Source: Lysobacteraceae bacterium (GTDB taxonomy: Bacteria > Pseudomonadota > Gammaproteobacteria > Xanthomonadales > Rhodanobacteraceae). Taken from it: DNA of 32,656 nucleotides. Shown in pieces: positions 22,651 through 30,609 of the stretch. The stretch covers positions 1 through 32,656 of the forward strand of contig JAJFUF010000043.1 in the NCBI GenBank assembly GCA_021372495.1, given 5' to 3'. The notes beneath the pieces are model-generated. The model saw nothing but the letters and a program-made list of their open reading frames with translations, made no database searches and was not told the DNA's origin. The number at the start of each line of letters is the position of its first letter. The stretch's first letter is position 1. The translations under genes and the position numbers were made by a program.

Positions 22651-23781
22651 ATGAAGAAGCGCATGATCATCATGCTGGTGCTGGTCGCCGTGCTGTTCGG
22701 CGGCATCATCGGCTTCAACAGCTTCAAGGCGGCCATGATCAAGAAGTTCATGGCCGGCAACAGCCAGCCGCCGCAGACGGTCACCGCGATGAAGGCGACC
22801 GTGCAGGACTGGCAGCCGCAGTTGAGCGCGGTCGGCACGCTGCGCGCGGTGCGCGGCGTGGACGTCGCCGCCGAAGTCGCCGGCATGGTCACCGAGGTGC
22901 CGCTGAAGTCCGGCGCCGAGGTGAACAAGGGCGACGTGCTGCTGCGCCTGCGCGACAGCGACGAGGTCGCCAAGCTGCAGCAACTGCAGGCCACCCTGCA
23001 CCTCGCCCAGCTCAGTTTCGAGCGCGCCCGGAAGCAGGTCGCCGTGCACACCATCGCGCAGGCGGACTACGACGCCGCGCAGACCAACCTGGAGAAGGCG
23101 CGCGCCGACGTCGCCGCGCAGGCCGCGCTGGTCGCCAAGAAGACCATCCGCGCGCCGTTCGACGGCCGGCTCGGCATCAGCACGGTCAACCCCGGCCAGT
23201 ACGTCAATCCGGGCGACATGATCGTCACCCTGCAGCAGCTCGACCCGATCTACGTCGACTTCACGCTGCCGCAGCAGTCGCTGGGCCAGCTCGCGCCGGG
23301 CCTGAAGGTGACCGCCACGATCGACGCCTATCCGGACAGGCGTTTCGACGGCGCGATCACCGCGGTCGATCCGAAGGTCGATCCGGACACGCGCAACGTG
23401 CGCGTCGAGGCGCGCCTGGCCAACCCGCGGCACGTGCTGGTGCCGGGCATGTTCGCCAACGCCAGCGTCGATGCCGGCGCGGCGCGGCGCTACCTGACCC
23501 TGCCGCAGACCGCGGTCACGTTCAATCCGTACGGCGAGACCGTGTTCGTCGCCAAACAGCAGGGCACCGACGCCAAGGGCCAGCCCCGGCTGACCGCGCA
23601 GCAGACCTTCGTCACCACCGGCCCGAAGCGCGGCGACCAGGTGGCGATCCTGAAGGGCTTGAACGCGGGCGACCTGGTGGTGACCAGCGGCCAGCTCAAG
23701 CTGAAGAACGGCACGCCGCTGGCGATCGACAACCGCGTGCAGCCGGCGAACAGCCCGAACCCGACGCCGCAGGAACACTGA
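22651..23781 (+). CDS. RND efflux periplasmic adaptor (membrane fusion protein)
   Basis: A 376-residue HlyD/AcrA-type adaptor linking the inner-membrane pump to an outer-membrane channel. An N-terminal membrane anchor (residues 5-22, [18 protein letters not shown]) without lipobox precedes the barrel-sandwich hybrid halves: [32 protein letters not shown] and [33 protein letters not shown] coiled-coil hairpin (about 110-160, [21 protein letters not shown]) comes between them. The beta-barrel and membrane-proximal domains follow. An ACGGAG sequence precedes the ATG. It forms an operon with the permease 60 bases downstream. Confidence 0.92.
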   Translation: MKKRMIIMLVLVAVLFGGIIGFNSFKAAMIKKFMAGNSQPPQTVTAMKATVQDWQPQLSAVGTLRAVRGVDVAAEVAGMVTEVPLKSGAEVNKGDVLLRLRDSDEVAKLQQLQATLHLAQLSFERARKQVAVHTIAQADYDAAQTNLEKARADVAAQAALVAKKTIRAPFDGRLGISTVNPGQYVNPGDMIVTLQQLDPIYVDFTLPQQSLGQLAPGLKVTATIDAYPDRRFDGAITAVDPKVDPDTRNVRVEARLANPRHVLVPGMFANASVDAGAARRYLTLPQTAVTFNPYGETVFVAKQQGTDAKGQPRLTAQQTFVTTGPKRGDQVAILKGLNAGDLVVTSGQLKLKNGTPLAIDNRVQPANSPNPTPQEH

Positions 23782-23841
23782 CGCCTGGGCGCGCGCGGCG
23801 TCCCTGCGCCGCGCCGCAACCCGCATCGCCAGAGGCCCCCC

Positions 23842-26800
23842 ATGAATTTCACCGACATCTTCATCAAGCGGCCGGTGCTCGCCGTCACGATCAGCCTGCT
23901 GATCCTGGTGCTCGGCCTGCGCTCGCTGCAGCAGCTCTCGGTGCGCCAGTACCCGAAGACCGAGAACGCGGTGGTCACCGTCACGACCGTGTACTACGGC
24001 GCCGACGCGCAGACCGTGGCCGGGTTCATCACCCAGCCGCTGGAGGCGGCGATCGCGCAGGCGCAGGGCATCGACTACCTGTCCTCGTCCAGCGTCAGCG
24101 GCGTTTCCACGATCACCGCCACGCTGCGCCTGAACTACGACGCCAACCGCGCGCTGACCGAGATCAACACCCAGGTCGCCTCGGTGCGCAACCAGTTGCC
24201 GCCGCAGGCGCAGCAGCCGGTGCTGACCGTGCAGGTGGGGCAGACCACCGACGCGATGTACATGGGCTTCTACTCGGACGTGCTGCCCAGCAACAACGTC
24301 ACCGACTTCCTGGTGCGCGTGGTCAAGCCGCAGCTCGACTCGATCGAGGGCGTGCAGACCGCGGAGATCCTGGGCGGACGCCCGTTCGCGCTGCGCGCCT
24401 GGCTGGACCCGCAGCGCATGGCCGCGCACGGCGTCACCGCCAGCGACGTGCAGCAGGCGCTGGCCGCCAACAACTACCTGTCCGCGGTCGGCACCACCAA
24501 GGGCCAGATGGTCAGCGTCGACCTGACCGCGGCGACCGACCTGCACTCGGTCGACGAGTTCAAGCGGCTCGCGGTGAAGTCGAAGGACGGCGCCATCGTG
24601 CGCCTCGACGACGTCGCCAACGTCACCCTCGGCTCCGAGAGCTACGACTTCAACGTCGCCTTCAGCGGCAAGCAGTCGGTGTTCATCGGCATCAAGGTGG
24701 CGCCGGACGCCAACATCCTCGACGTCGCCAAGCGCGTGCGCGACGCCTTCCCGTCGATCCAGGCGCAGCTCCCGACCGGCCTGACCGGCGAGATCGTCTA
24801 CGACGCCACCGAGTTCATCAACACCTCGATCCACGAGGTCGCCAAGACCCTGATCGAGGCGCTGCTGATCGTCACCGTGGTGATCTTCCTGTTCCTCGGC
24901 AGCCTGCGCGCGGTGATCGTGCCGGTGATCGCCATGCCGCTGTCGCTGATCGGCGCGTTCTTCGTGATGCTCGCGCTCGGCTACTCGATCAACCTGCTGA
25001 CCCTGCTGGCGCTGGTGCTGGCGATCGGCCTGGTGGTGGACGACGCGATCATCGTCGTCGAGAACATCGACCGGCACATGAAGGAGGAGGGCAAGTCGCC
25101 GCTGCAGGCGGCGCTGCTGGCCGCGCGCGAGCTGGGCGGCCCGATCCTGGCGATGACCACCGTGCTGATCGCGGTGTACGTGCCGATCGGCTTCCAGGGC
25201 GGCCTGACCGGTGCGTTGTTCACCGAGTTCGCGTTCACCCTGGCCGGCGCGGTCGCGGTATCCGGCGTGATCGCGCTAACCCTGTCGCCGATGATGTGCG
25301 CGCGCTTCTTCAAGTCCGAACAGGAGAGCGGGCGCTTCGTGCAGTTCATCGACCGCCAGTTCGAGCGCGTGCACGGCCGCTACCAGCGTGTGCTGCACGG
25401 CACGCTGCGCACCTGGCAGGTGCCGGTGGTGATGGGCGTGCTGCTGCTGGCCGGCGTGGCCTACCTGTTCAACACCTCGGCGTCCGAGCTGGCGCCGCAG
25501 GAAGACCAGGGCATCGTGCTGAACCAGATCCAGGGGCCGCCGGACGCCACCGCGCAGCAGATGCAGACCTACGCGCACCAGGTGTTCGAGATCGCGAAGC
25601 AGTTGCCCGAGTACGAGCAGATGTTCCAGATCACCGGCGCGCCCAGCACCAACCAGGGCTTCGGCGGCGTGCTGTTCAAGCCGTGGGACAAGCGCGGCAA
25701 GAGCGCCGACCAGTTGCAGCAGGAGCTGCAGCAGAAGTGGAACGGCGTCGCCGGCGCGCGCGTCGCCGCGTTCCAGTTCCCGCCGCTGCCGGGCGCGCAG
25801 GGCCTGCCGGTGCAGTTCGTGATCAAGACCACCGAGCCGTTCCAGAACCTGTACGAGGTCGCGCAGCAGGTGCTGGCCAGGACCCAGCAGAGCGGCATGT
25901 ACTTCTTCGCCGACTCCGACCTGAAGATCGACAAGCCGCAGACCACGGTCGAGGTGGACCGCGACAAGATCAGCCTGCTCGGCCTGACCCAGCAGGACGT
26001 CGGCGCGGCGCTGTCGGCGGCGCTGGGCGGCGGCTACGTCAACTACTTCTCGATCGCCGGCCGCTCCTACCGCGTGATCCCGCAGGTCAAGCAGGTCGAC
26101 CGCCTGAACCCCGAGCAGGTGCTGGATTTCTACATCCGCACGCCGCAGGGCGCGGTGATCCCGGCCTCGACCGTGGCGAAGCTGAGGCACGAGGTGGTGC
26201 CGCAGTCGATCAACCACTTCCAGCAGCTCAACTCGGCGACGATCGTCGGCGTGACTGCGCCCGGCGTGTCGCAGGCCGCGGCGCTGCAGGCGCTGCGCGA
26301 CACCCTGCAGCAGGTGGCGCCGAGCGGCTACACCGCCGACTACTCCGGCGTGTCGCGGCAGTTCCAGCAAGAATCGGGCGGCTTCGTCGGCACGCTGTTC
26401 TTCGCGGTGATCATCGTGCTGCTGGCGCTGGCCGCGCAGTTCAACAGCTTCCGCGATCCGGTGGTCATCCTGGTGTCGGTGCCGATGGCGCTGTTCGGCG
26501 CGCTGATCTTCATCAACCTCGGCCTGGCCACGCTGAACATCTACACGCAGGTCGGCCTGGTCACGCTGATGGGCCTGATCAGCAAGCACGGCATCCTGAT
26601 CGTGCAGTTCGCCAACGAGCTGCAGCGCTCCGGCCTGGCGAAGCGCGAGGCGATCGAGCAGGCCGCGGCGATCCGCCTGCGGCCGATCCTGATGACCACC
26701 GCGGCGATGGTGCTGGGCGTGCTGCCGCTGGTGATCGCCTCCGGCGCCGGCGCCGCCGGCCGCCACGCGATGGGCCTGGTGATCTTCACCGGCATGTCGA

Positions 26801-26919
26801 TCGGCACGCTGTTCACGCTGTTCGTGGTGCCGTCGTTCTACATGCTGCTGGCCGCCGACCACCACGCCGAGCGGGCCCGGCATCCGGACGCCGGCATCGA
26901 GGGAGCGGTCGAGGGCTGA
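23842..26919 (+). CDS. RND multidrug efflux permease (HAE1 family)
   Basis: A 1,025-residue inner-membrane proton-driven exporter with the duplicated six-helix plus periplasmic-loop layout of Acr[21 protein letters not shown] is the usual N-terminus. Proton-relay residues are Asp400/Asp401 in [18 protein letters not shown] and Lys915 in [18 protein letters not shown]. Large periplasmic domains follow helix 1 and helix 7. Length is normal (AcrB is 1,049). The group resembles MexK/MexW-type two-gene pumps that borrow an outer-membrane channel; no channel or regulator gene is nearby. AGAGG precedes the ATG. Substrates cannot be predicted from sequence. Confidence 0.93.
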   Translation: MNFTDIFIKRPVLAVTISLLILVLGLRSLQQLSVRQYPKTENAVVTVTTVYYGADAQTVAGFITQPLEAAIAQAQGIDYLSSSSVSGVSTITATLRLNYDANRALTEINTQVASVRNQLPPQAQQPVLTVQVGQTTDAMYMGFYSDVLPSNNVTDFLVRVVKPQLDSIEGVQTAEILGGRPFALRAWLDPQRMAAHGVTASDVQQALAANNYLSAVGTTKGQMVSVDLTAATDLHSVDEFKRLAVKSKDGAIVRLDDVANVTLGSESYDFNVAFSGKQSVFIGIKVAPDANILDVAKRVRDAFPSIQAQLPTGLTGEIVYDATEFINTSIHEVAKTLIEALLIVTVVIFLFLGSLRAVIVPVIAMPLSLIGAFFVMLALGYSINLLTLLALVLAIGLVVDDAIIVVENIDRHMKEEGKSPLQAALLAARELGGPILAMTTVLIAVYVPIGFQGGLTGALFTEFAFTLAGAVAVSGVIALTLSPMMCARFFKSEQESGRFVQFIDRQFERVHGRYQRVLHGTLRTWQVPVVMGVLLLAGVAYLFNTSASELAPQEDQGIVLNQIQGPPDATAQQMQTYAHQVFEIAKQLPEYEQMFQITGAPSTNQGFGGVLFKPWDKRGKSADQLQQELQQKWNGVAGARVAAFQFPPLPGAQGLPVQFVIKTTEPFQNLYEVAQQVLARTQQSGMYFFADSDLKIDKPQTTVEVDRDKISLLGLTQQDVGAALSAALGGGYVNYFSIAGRSYRVIPQVKQVDRLNPEQVLDFYIRTPQGAVIPASTVAKLRHEVVPQSINHFQQLNSATIVGVTAPGVSQAAALQALRDTLQQVAPSGYTADYSGVSRQFQQESGGFVGTLFFAVIIVLLALAAQFNSFRDPVVILVSVPMALFGALIFINLGLATLNIYTQVGLVTLMGLISKHGILIVQFANELQRSGLAKREAIEQAAAIRLRPILMTTAAMVLGVLPLVIASGAGAAGRHAMGLVIFTGMSIGTLFTLFVVPSFYMLLAADHHAERARHPDAGIEGAVEG

Positions 26920-26934
26920 GTGCCGCGCCGTGCC

Positions 26935-26953
26935 CCGCCCGCCGGTCGGGCGG
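26935..26953 (+). terminator. Hairpin after the RND permease
   Basis: CCGCCCG-CCGGT-CGGGCGG, a 7-bp stem 15 bases after the stop, extendable by GCC/GGC across a one-base bulge. There is no U-tract. Confidence 0.5.
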
Positions 26954-27077
26954 AGGCGCGGCGATGCGCGGACGCGATCTTCGTCGCGCGCGCGAAGCCG
27001 CGGCCCGCGGTGGGGCGGCGACGGCCGCGGTCCGCGCGGCTGGCACGACGCCCGCCGATGCTGTCACCATCGCGCGC

Positions 27078-27905
27078 ATGACCCAGGCATCCGAAATCCC
27101 GCTCGGCCGCGCCGTCGCCTATCCGCAGGCATACGACGCCGGCCTGCTGTTCCCGATCGCGCGCGCCGACAAGCGCGCCGAACTGGGCGTCGGCGCGCCG
27201 CCGCCGTTCGTCGGCGTGGACGTGTGGAATGCCTACGAGCTGTCCTGGCTGGACGCGCGCGGCAAGCCGGCGGTGGCGCTGGCCGAACTGCGCGTGCCGG
27301 CGGACTCGCCGCGCATCGTCGAGTCGAAATCGCTGAAGCTCTACCTCAACGGCTACGGCCAGACCCGATTCGACGACGCCGAGGCGGTGCGCGCGCGCAT
27401 CGCGCGCGACCTCACCGTCGCGACGGGCGCGGCGGTCGCCGTCGCGCTGCTGCCCGCGGCGCGCTTCGGCGAGCTGCGCCTGCGCGAGCTGGACGGCGCC
27501 TGCATCGACGACCTCGACGTCGCCATCGACGACTACGGCCCGCCGCGCGCCGAATACCTGCGCACCGCCGCCGGCGCGGAGGTCGAGGAAGCGCTGGTTT
27601 CGCACCTGCTGAAGTCGAACTGCCCGGTCACCGGCCAGCCCGACTGGGCCAGCGTGCAGGTCCGCTATGCCGGCGTGCCGATCGACCGCGCAGGGCTGCT
27701 GCGCTACCTGGTCTCGTTCCGCCTGCACAGCGATTTCCACGAGCACTGCGTCGAGCGCATCTTCATGGACGTGCTGCGCCGCTGCGCGCCGCGCCGGCTC
27801 GCGGTGTACGCGCGCTACACGCGCCGCGGCGGCCTCGACATCAATCCGTTCCGCGCCACGCCGGGCTATGGCGACGCCGGCAACCCGCGCGGCGCGCGGC
27901 AATAA
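27078..27905 (+). CDS. queF: QueF, NADPH-dependent 7-cyano-7-deazaguanine reductase (long form)
   Basis: A 275-residue cytosolic enzyme that reduces preQ0 to preQ1 in queuosine biosynthesis. It is the two-domain (YqcD-like) type, as in E. coli (282 residues). The QueF motif [12 protein letters not shown] is at 82-93, the catalytic cysteine is Cys182 in [12 protein letters not shown], and Asp189, seven residues later, corresponds to the E. coli Cys190/Asp197 pair. [10 protein letters not shown] (220-229) includes the substrate-binding His-Glu. The ATG at 27078 has no clear ribosome-binding site (CACCATCGCGCGC upstream) and may be leaderless. In-frame sequence further upstream is not family-like. 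Confidence 0.95.
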   Translation: MTQASEIPLGRAVAYPQAYDAGLLFPIARADKRAELGVGAPPPFVGVDVWNAYELSWLDARGKPAVALAELRVPADSPRIVESKSLKLYLNGYGQTRFDDAEAVRARIARDLTVATGAAVAVALLPAARFGELRLRELDGACIDDLDVAIDDYGPPRAEYLRTAAGAEVEEALVSHLLKSNCPVTGQPDWASVQVRYAGVPIDRAGLLRYLVSFRLHSDFHEHCVERIFMDVLRRCAPRRLAVYARYTRRGGLDINPFRATPGYGDAGNPRGARQ

Positions 27906-27983
27906 CCGCACGGTAACGCAGCCCTAACGGCGCCTTCCCCGCCGCGCGCTTTAGCTGGGCGCCTGCCACACGGAGGGCGCGCG

Positions 27984-28289
27984 ATGAGCAACGAACCCGG
28001 CAAATCCGATTTCTCGAACGTGAAGAGCGGCGCCAGCTCGACGGCGCCTGGCGCGGCCAAGGCCGACTTCGGCAACGTGCAGGCGGGCAGCAGCAGCACC
28101 GCGCCCGCGCCCGAACAGAGCTACACCGTGGTCAAGGGCGACACGCTGTCGAAGATCGCCAAGCACTTCTACGGCAGCCCCAACCGCTGGCGCGCGATCT
28201 TCGAGGCGAACCGCGAGCAGATCGCCAACCCCGACCTGATCCAACCCGGCCAGGTGCTGAAGATCCCGGCCGACGCCGGCAAGCATTGA
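27984..28289 (+). CDS. LysM peptidoglycan-binding protein (Kbp/YgaU-like)
   Basis: A 101-residue protein with a C-terminal LysM domain (about 47-96): SYTVVKGDTLSKIAKHFYGSPNRWRAIFEANRE, then PDLIQPGQVLKIP. The N-terminus holds an imperfect tandem repeat: SDFSNVKSGASSTAPGA (8-24) and ADFGNVQAGSSSTAPAP (27-43). There is no signal peptide, as in E. coli Kbp, which binds potassium in the cytosol but has an additional BON domain absent here. GGAGGG precedes the ATG. The lipoprotein gene follows after 23 bases with its own AAGGAG, so the two are probably co-transcribed. Confidence 0.85.
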   Translation: MSNEPGKSDFSNVKSGASSTAPGAAKADFGNVQAGSSSTAPAPEQSYTVVKGDTLSKIAKHFYGSPNRWRAIFEANREQIANPDLIQPGQVLKIPADAGKH

Positions 28290-28312
28290 TGGCGAGATAA
28301 GGAGACGCTCCC

Positions 28313-28801
28313 ATGAACCGCATCTTCCACCGTTCCGTCCTGGCCGCGGCCACGTGCGCCGCGGCGCTGGCGCTGACCGCGTGCGGCAAGCAGCAGGAAC
28401 AGGCGCCGCCCGCGGCCCCGGCGGCGCAGGCGCCCGCGCCCGCGGCACCCATGCCGGCGCCCGCGGCGATGCCGGTGCACGTCGTCACGGTCGACCTCGG
28501 CAGCGCGATCGGCGCCGACAAGAAGGTGACGGCGGCGAAGACCACCTTCGCGCCGACCGACACCATCTACGCCGCGGTCAGCACCGATGGCAGCGCGCCC
28601 AGCGCCACCCTGCACGCGAAGTGGACCTACCAGGACGGCCAGACCGTCAGCGAGGGCGACGCCACGATCCAGCCGAGCGGACCGGCCGTCACCGAGTTCC
28701 ACATCGCCAAGGCGGACGGCTTCCCGGAAGGCAAGTACAAGGTCGACATCAGCCTGGACGGCGTGCCCGCCGCCAGCAAGGATTTCGACGTCAAGAAGTG
28801 A
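28313..28801 (+). CDS. Putative lipoprotein, unknown function
   Basis: A 162-residue exported protein. The lipobox LTAC places the lipidated cysteine at residue 24 after a hydrophobic signal. Residues 25-54 are an Ala/Pro/Gln linker (QAPPAAPAAQAPAPAAPMPAPAAM). The folded part (about 55-162) is beta-rich, with VTVDLGSAIGADKKV, AKWTYQDGQTVSEGDATIQP and the C-terminal GKYKVDISLDGVPAASKDFDVKK, reminiscent of an Ig-like fold. No enzyme motif is visible. AAGGAG lies eight bases before the ATG and the LysM gene is 23 bases upstream, which suggests a cell-envelope operon. Confidence 0.8.
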   Translation: MNRIFHRSVLAAATCAAALALTACGKQQEQAPPAAPAAQAPAPAAPMPAPAAMPVHVVTVDLGSAIGADKKVTAAKTTFAPTDTIYAAVSTDGSAPSATLHAKWTYQDGQTVSEGDATIQPSGPAVTEFHIAKADGFPEGKYKVDISLDGVPAASKDFDVKK

Positions 28802-28808
28802 GCCCGCC

Positions 28809-28838
28809 GGCCGCGGCGCCGATCCGCGCGCCGCGGCC
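28809..28838 (+). terminator. GC hairpin after the lipoprotein gene
   Basis: GGCCGCGGCGC (28809-28819) and GCGCCGCGGCC (28828-28838) make a perfect 11-bp stem with an eight-base loop, seven bases past the stop. No U-tract. Confidence 0.55.
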
Positions 28839-28891
28839 GCCGTCGCCCTGACGACCCGGCACGCCGTGCGTGTTGGCGCTAGGATGCGGCC

Positions 28892-30073
28892 ATGAAACAC
28901 GACTACGACTACCTGATCGTCGGCGCCGGCATGGCCGGCGAGGCCGCGGCGCAGGCCCTGCGCGCCGCCGCCGCGAACGCCCGCATCGGCCTGATCGGCG
29001 CGGAAAAGCATCCGCCCTACGACCGTCCGCCGCTCAGCAAGGCGCTGTGGAAGGACGCGCAGGAGGATTCGGTGTGGCGGCCGATCGCCAAGGCGCGCGC
29101 CATGCTGCACCTCGATCGCCGCGCCGTGGCGCTGGACCGCGCCGCGCACACCGTCACCGACGACGCCGGCGACGTCTACCGCTACCGCAAGCTGCTGCTC
29201 GCCACCGGCGGCACGCCGCGCAGGCTGGCGTTCGGCGGCGACGCGGTGATCCACTACCGCACCCTCGGCGACTACCGCCGGCTGCGCGCCGCGGCCAAGC
29301 CGGGCGCGCGCGTCGCCGTGGTCGGCGGCGGCTTCATCGGCAGCGAGATCGCCGCCGCGCTGGCGCTGAACGGCTGTCGCGTCACCATGCTGTTCCCCGA
29401 AGACGCCATCGGCGCGCGCGTGTACCCACCGGCGCTGGCGCGCTTCGTCACCGACTACTACCGCGGCCGCGGCGTCGACGTGCGCAGCGGCGTCAGCGTC
29501 AAGGACGGCGCGCCGCGCGACGGCGGCTTCGAGCTGGCGTTGTCCGACGGCAGCGCGCTCGCCGCCGATACCGTGGTCGCCGGCCTCGGCATCACGCCCA
29601 ACGTCGAATTGGCCGAGCGCGCCGGGCTGGCGGTCGACAACGGCATCGTCGTCGACGCGCATCTGCGCACCTCCGATCCGGACATCTATGCGGCCGGCGA
29701 CGTCGCCGCGTTTCCCGCGCCCGCGCTGGGCCGGCGCCTGCGCGTCGAGCACGAGAACGCCGCGCTCACCCAGGGCCACCGCGCCGGCCTCGGCATGGCC
29801 GGCCGGGACGCGCCCTACGACGAGCTGCCGTTCTTCTACTCCGACCTGTTCGACCTCGGCTACGAAGCCGTCGGCACGCTGGACGCGCGCTTCGAAACCG
29901 TCGAGCAGTGGGTGCAGCCGTTCCGCGAAGGCGTCGTCTACTACCTCGACGCCGGCCGCGTGCGCGGCGTGCTGCTGTGGAACACCTGGGGCCAGGTCGA
30001 GGGCGCGCGCGCATTGATCGCCGCGCCCGGGCCGTTCGACGCGGAGAACGTGCGCGGCCGGCTGCCGGCCTGA
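28892..30073 (+). CDS. FAD-dependent pyridine nucleotide-disulphide-type reductase (AIF-like)
   Basis: A 393-residue flavoprotein oxidoreductase. The FAD Rossmann motif is DYLIVGAGMAGEAAAQAL (6-23), followed by PPYDRPPLSK. The NAD(P)H Rossmann motif is VAVVGGGFIGSEIAAALAL (about 143-161), and YAAGDVAAFP closes the FAD site. The C-terminal domain (PFFYSDLFDLGYEAVGTLD...WVQPFREGVVYYLDAGRVRGVLLWNTWG) resembles the apoptosis-inducing factor and rubredoxin/ferredoxin reductase group. It likely passes electrons from NAD(P)H to a small redox protein or quinone; the partner is not in the window. A TAGGAT -10-like box lies six bases before the ATG, so the mRNA may be leaderless. Confidence 0.88.
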   Translation: MKHDYDYLIVGAGMAGEAAAQALRAAAANARIGLIGAEKHPPYDRPPLSKALWKDAQEDSVWRPIAKARAMLHLDRRAVALDRAAHTVTDDAGDVYRYRKLLLATGGTPRRLAFGGDAVIHYRTLGDYRRLRAAAKPGARVAVVGGGFIGSEIAAALALNGCRVTMLFPEDAIGARVYPPALARFVTDYYRGRGVDVRSGVSVKDGAPRDGGFELALSDGSALAADTVVAGLGITPNVELAERAGLAVDNGIVVDAHLRTSDPDIYAAGDVAAFPAPALGRRLRVEHENAALTQGHRAGLGMAGRDAPYDELPFFYSDLFDLGYEAVGTLDARFETVEQWVQPFREGVVYYLDAGRVRGVLLWNTWGQVEGARALIAAPGPFDAENVRGRLPA

Positions 30074-30145
30074 GCCGCTTCCGATGACCGCGCCGCGCCC
30101 GCTGGGTGGCGCGGCGTCGTCGCGGTCACGCCCGCCGCGACGGCG

Positions 30146-30400
30146 TCACGACGCGTCGCCGCCGAGGATCCGCCGGATGGCTTCGGTGTCGTGCGGGCGC
30201 AGCGCACGGCAGCGCGCGTGCGCCTGCAGGTAGGCGTCGCGGGTGTCGTGACGCATCGCCTCCGGGGCATCCGGATTCTTCATCACCCGCAGGTACTCGC
30301 GGAACGCTCGGCCGGCCTCGCGGTCCAGGCGCTCGCGGGCCCGCTCGAAGTCGATGCCGAAGTTGATATCGACATAATCGTCGGGGATTTCGTTGCGCAT
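30146..30400 (-). CDS. Small hypothetical protein, 84 residues
   Basis: Starts at the ATG at 30400, which is preceded by GGAGGGG at good spacing; the longer frame to 30523 runs into a non-coding repeat region and is rejected. It is a charged, helical protein: MRNEIPDDYVDINFGIDFERARERLDRE, then AFREYLRVMKNPDAPEAMRHDTRDAYLQAH and a terminal EAIRRILGGDAS. No membrane segment, signal or cysteine cluster (one Cys). I do not recognise the family. It lies at the old end of the CRISPR array but shows no cas-like feature. Confidence 0.65.
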   Translation of the reverse strand: MRNEIPDDYVDINFGIDFERARERLDREAGRAFREYLRVMKNPDAPEAMRHDTRDAYLQAHARCRALRPHDTEAIRRILGGDAS

Positions 30401-30609
30401 GAAGCCCCTCCGTTGCGGTGCCACGACGCCATCCTGCGTTCGCTTGCTTGAATCCTGGCTTACTGCGGCAGCGTGCTCATGCTCGGGCGAAACGACTGAA
30501 AGGGGCCTTTTCGGACTGGACACCGCCCAAGAGCCAGGCCAGCAAGAAGTAGCCGAGGACGCCCCGCTTCAAGAGGGGCGTTCTGCTTCTGGGGGCAGCG
30601 TCCGATGGG
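30401..30609. other. Non-coding region between the small gene and the CRISPR array
   Basis: No supportable gene. It holds the promoter side of the 84-residue protein gene and a hairpin at 30559-30581 (ACGCCCC/GGGGCGT). On the minus strand the segment from about 30585 downward reads in one frame as PLLKRGVLGYFLLAWLLG, a spurious translation I have seen attached to a dispersed xanthomonad repeat. That recollection is not verified. Confidence 0.4.
30559..30581. terminator. Hairpin at the distal end of the CRISPR array
   Basis: ACGCCCC (30559-30565), a nine-base loop, GGGGCGT (30575-30581). On the plus strand a T-rich TTCTGCTTCT follows; on the minus strand (array transcript direction) no U-run follows. 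It could end the pre-crRNA or be part of a dispersed repeat. Confidence 0.4.

Noticed and set aside
22579..25077. Minus-strand open frame of 832 codons over the RND genes
   Set aside because: Low-complexity Arg/His/Val shadow of the adaptor and permease.
30549..30609. An additional, more degenerate CRISPR repeat one period to the left of 30610
   Set aside because: The 29 bases at 30549 do not match the consensus beyond chance; the GC-rich hairpin there has a different sequence.
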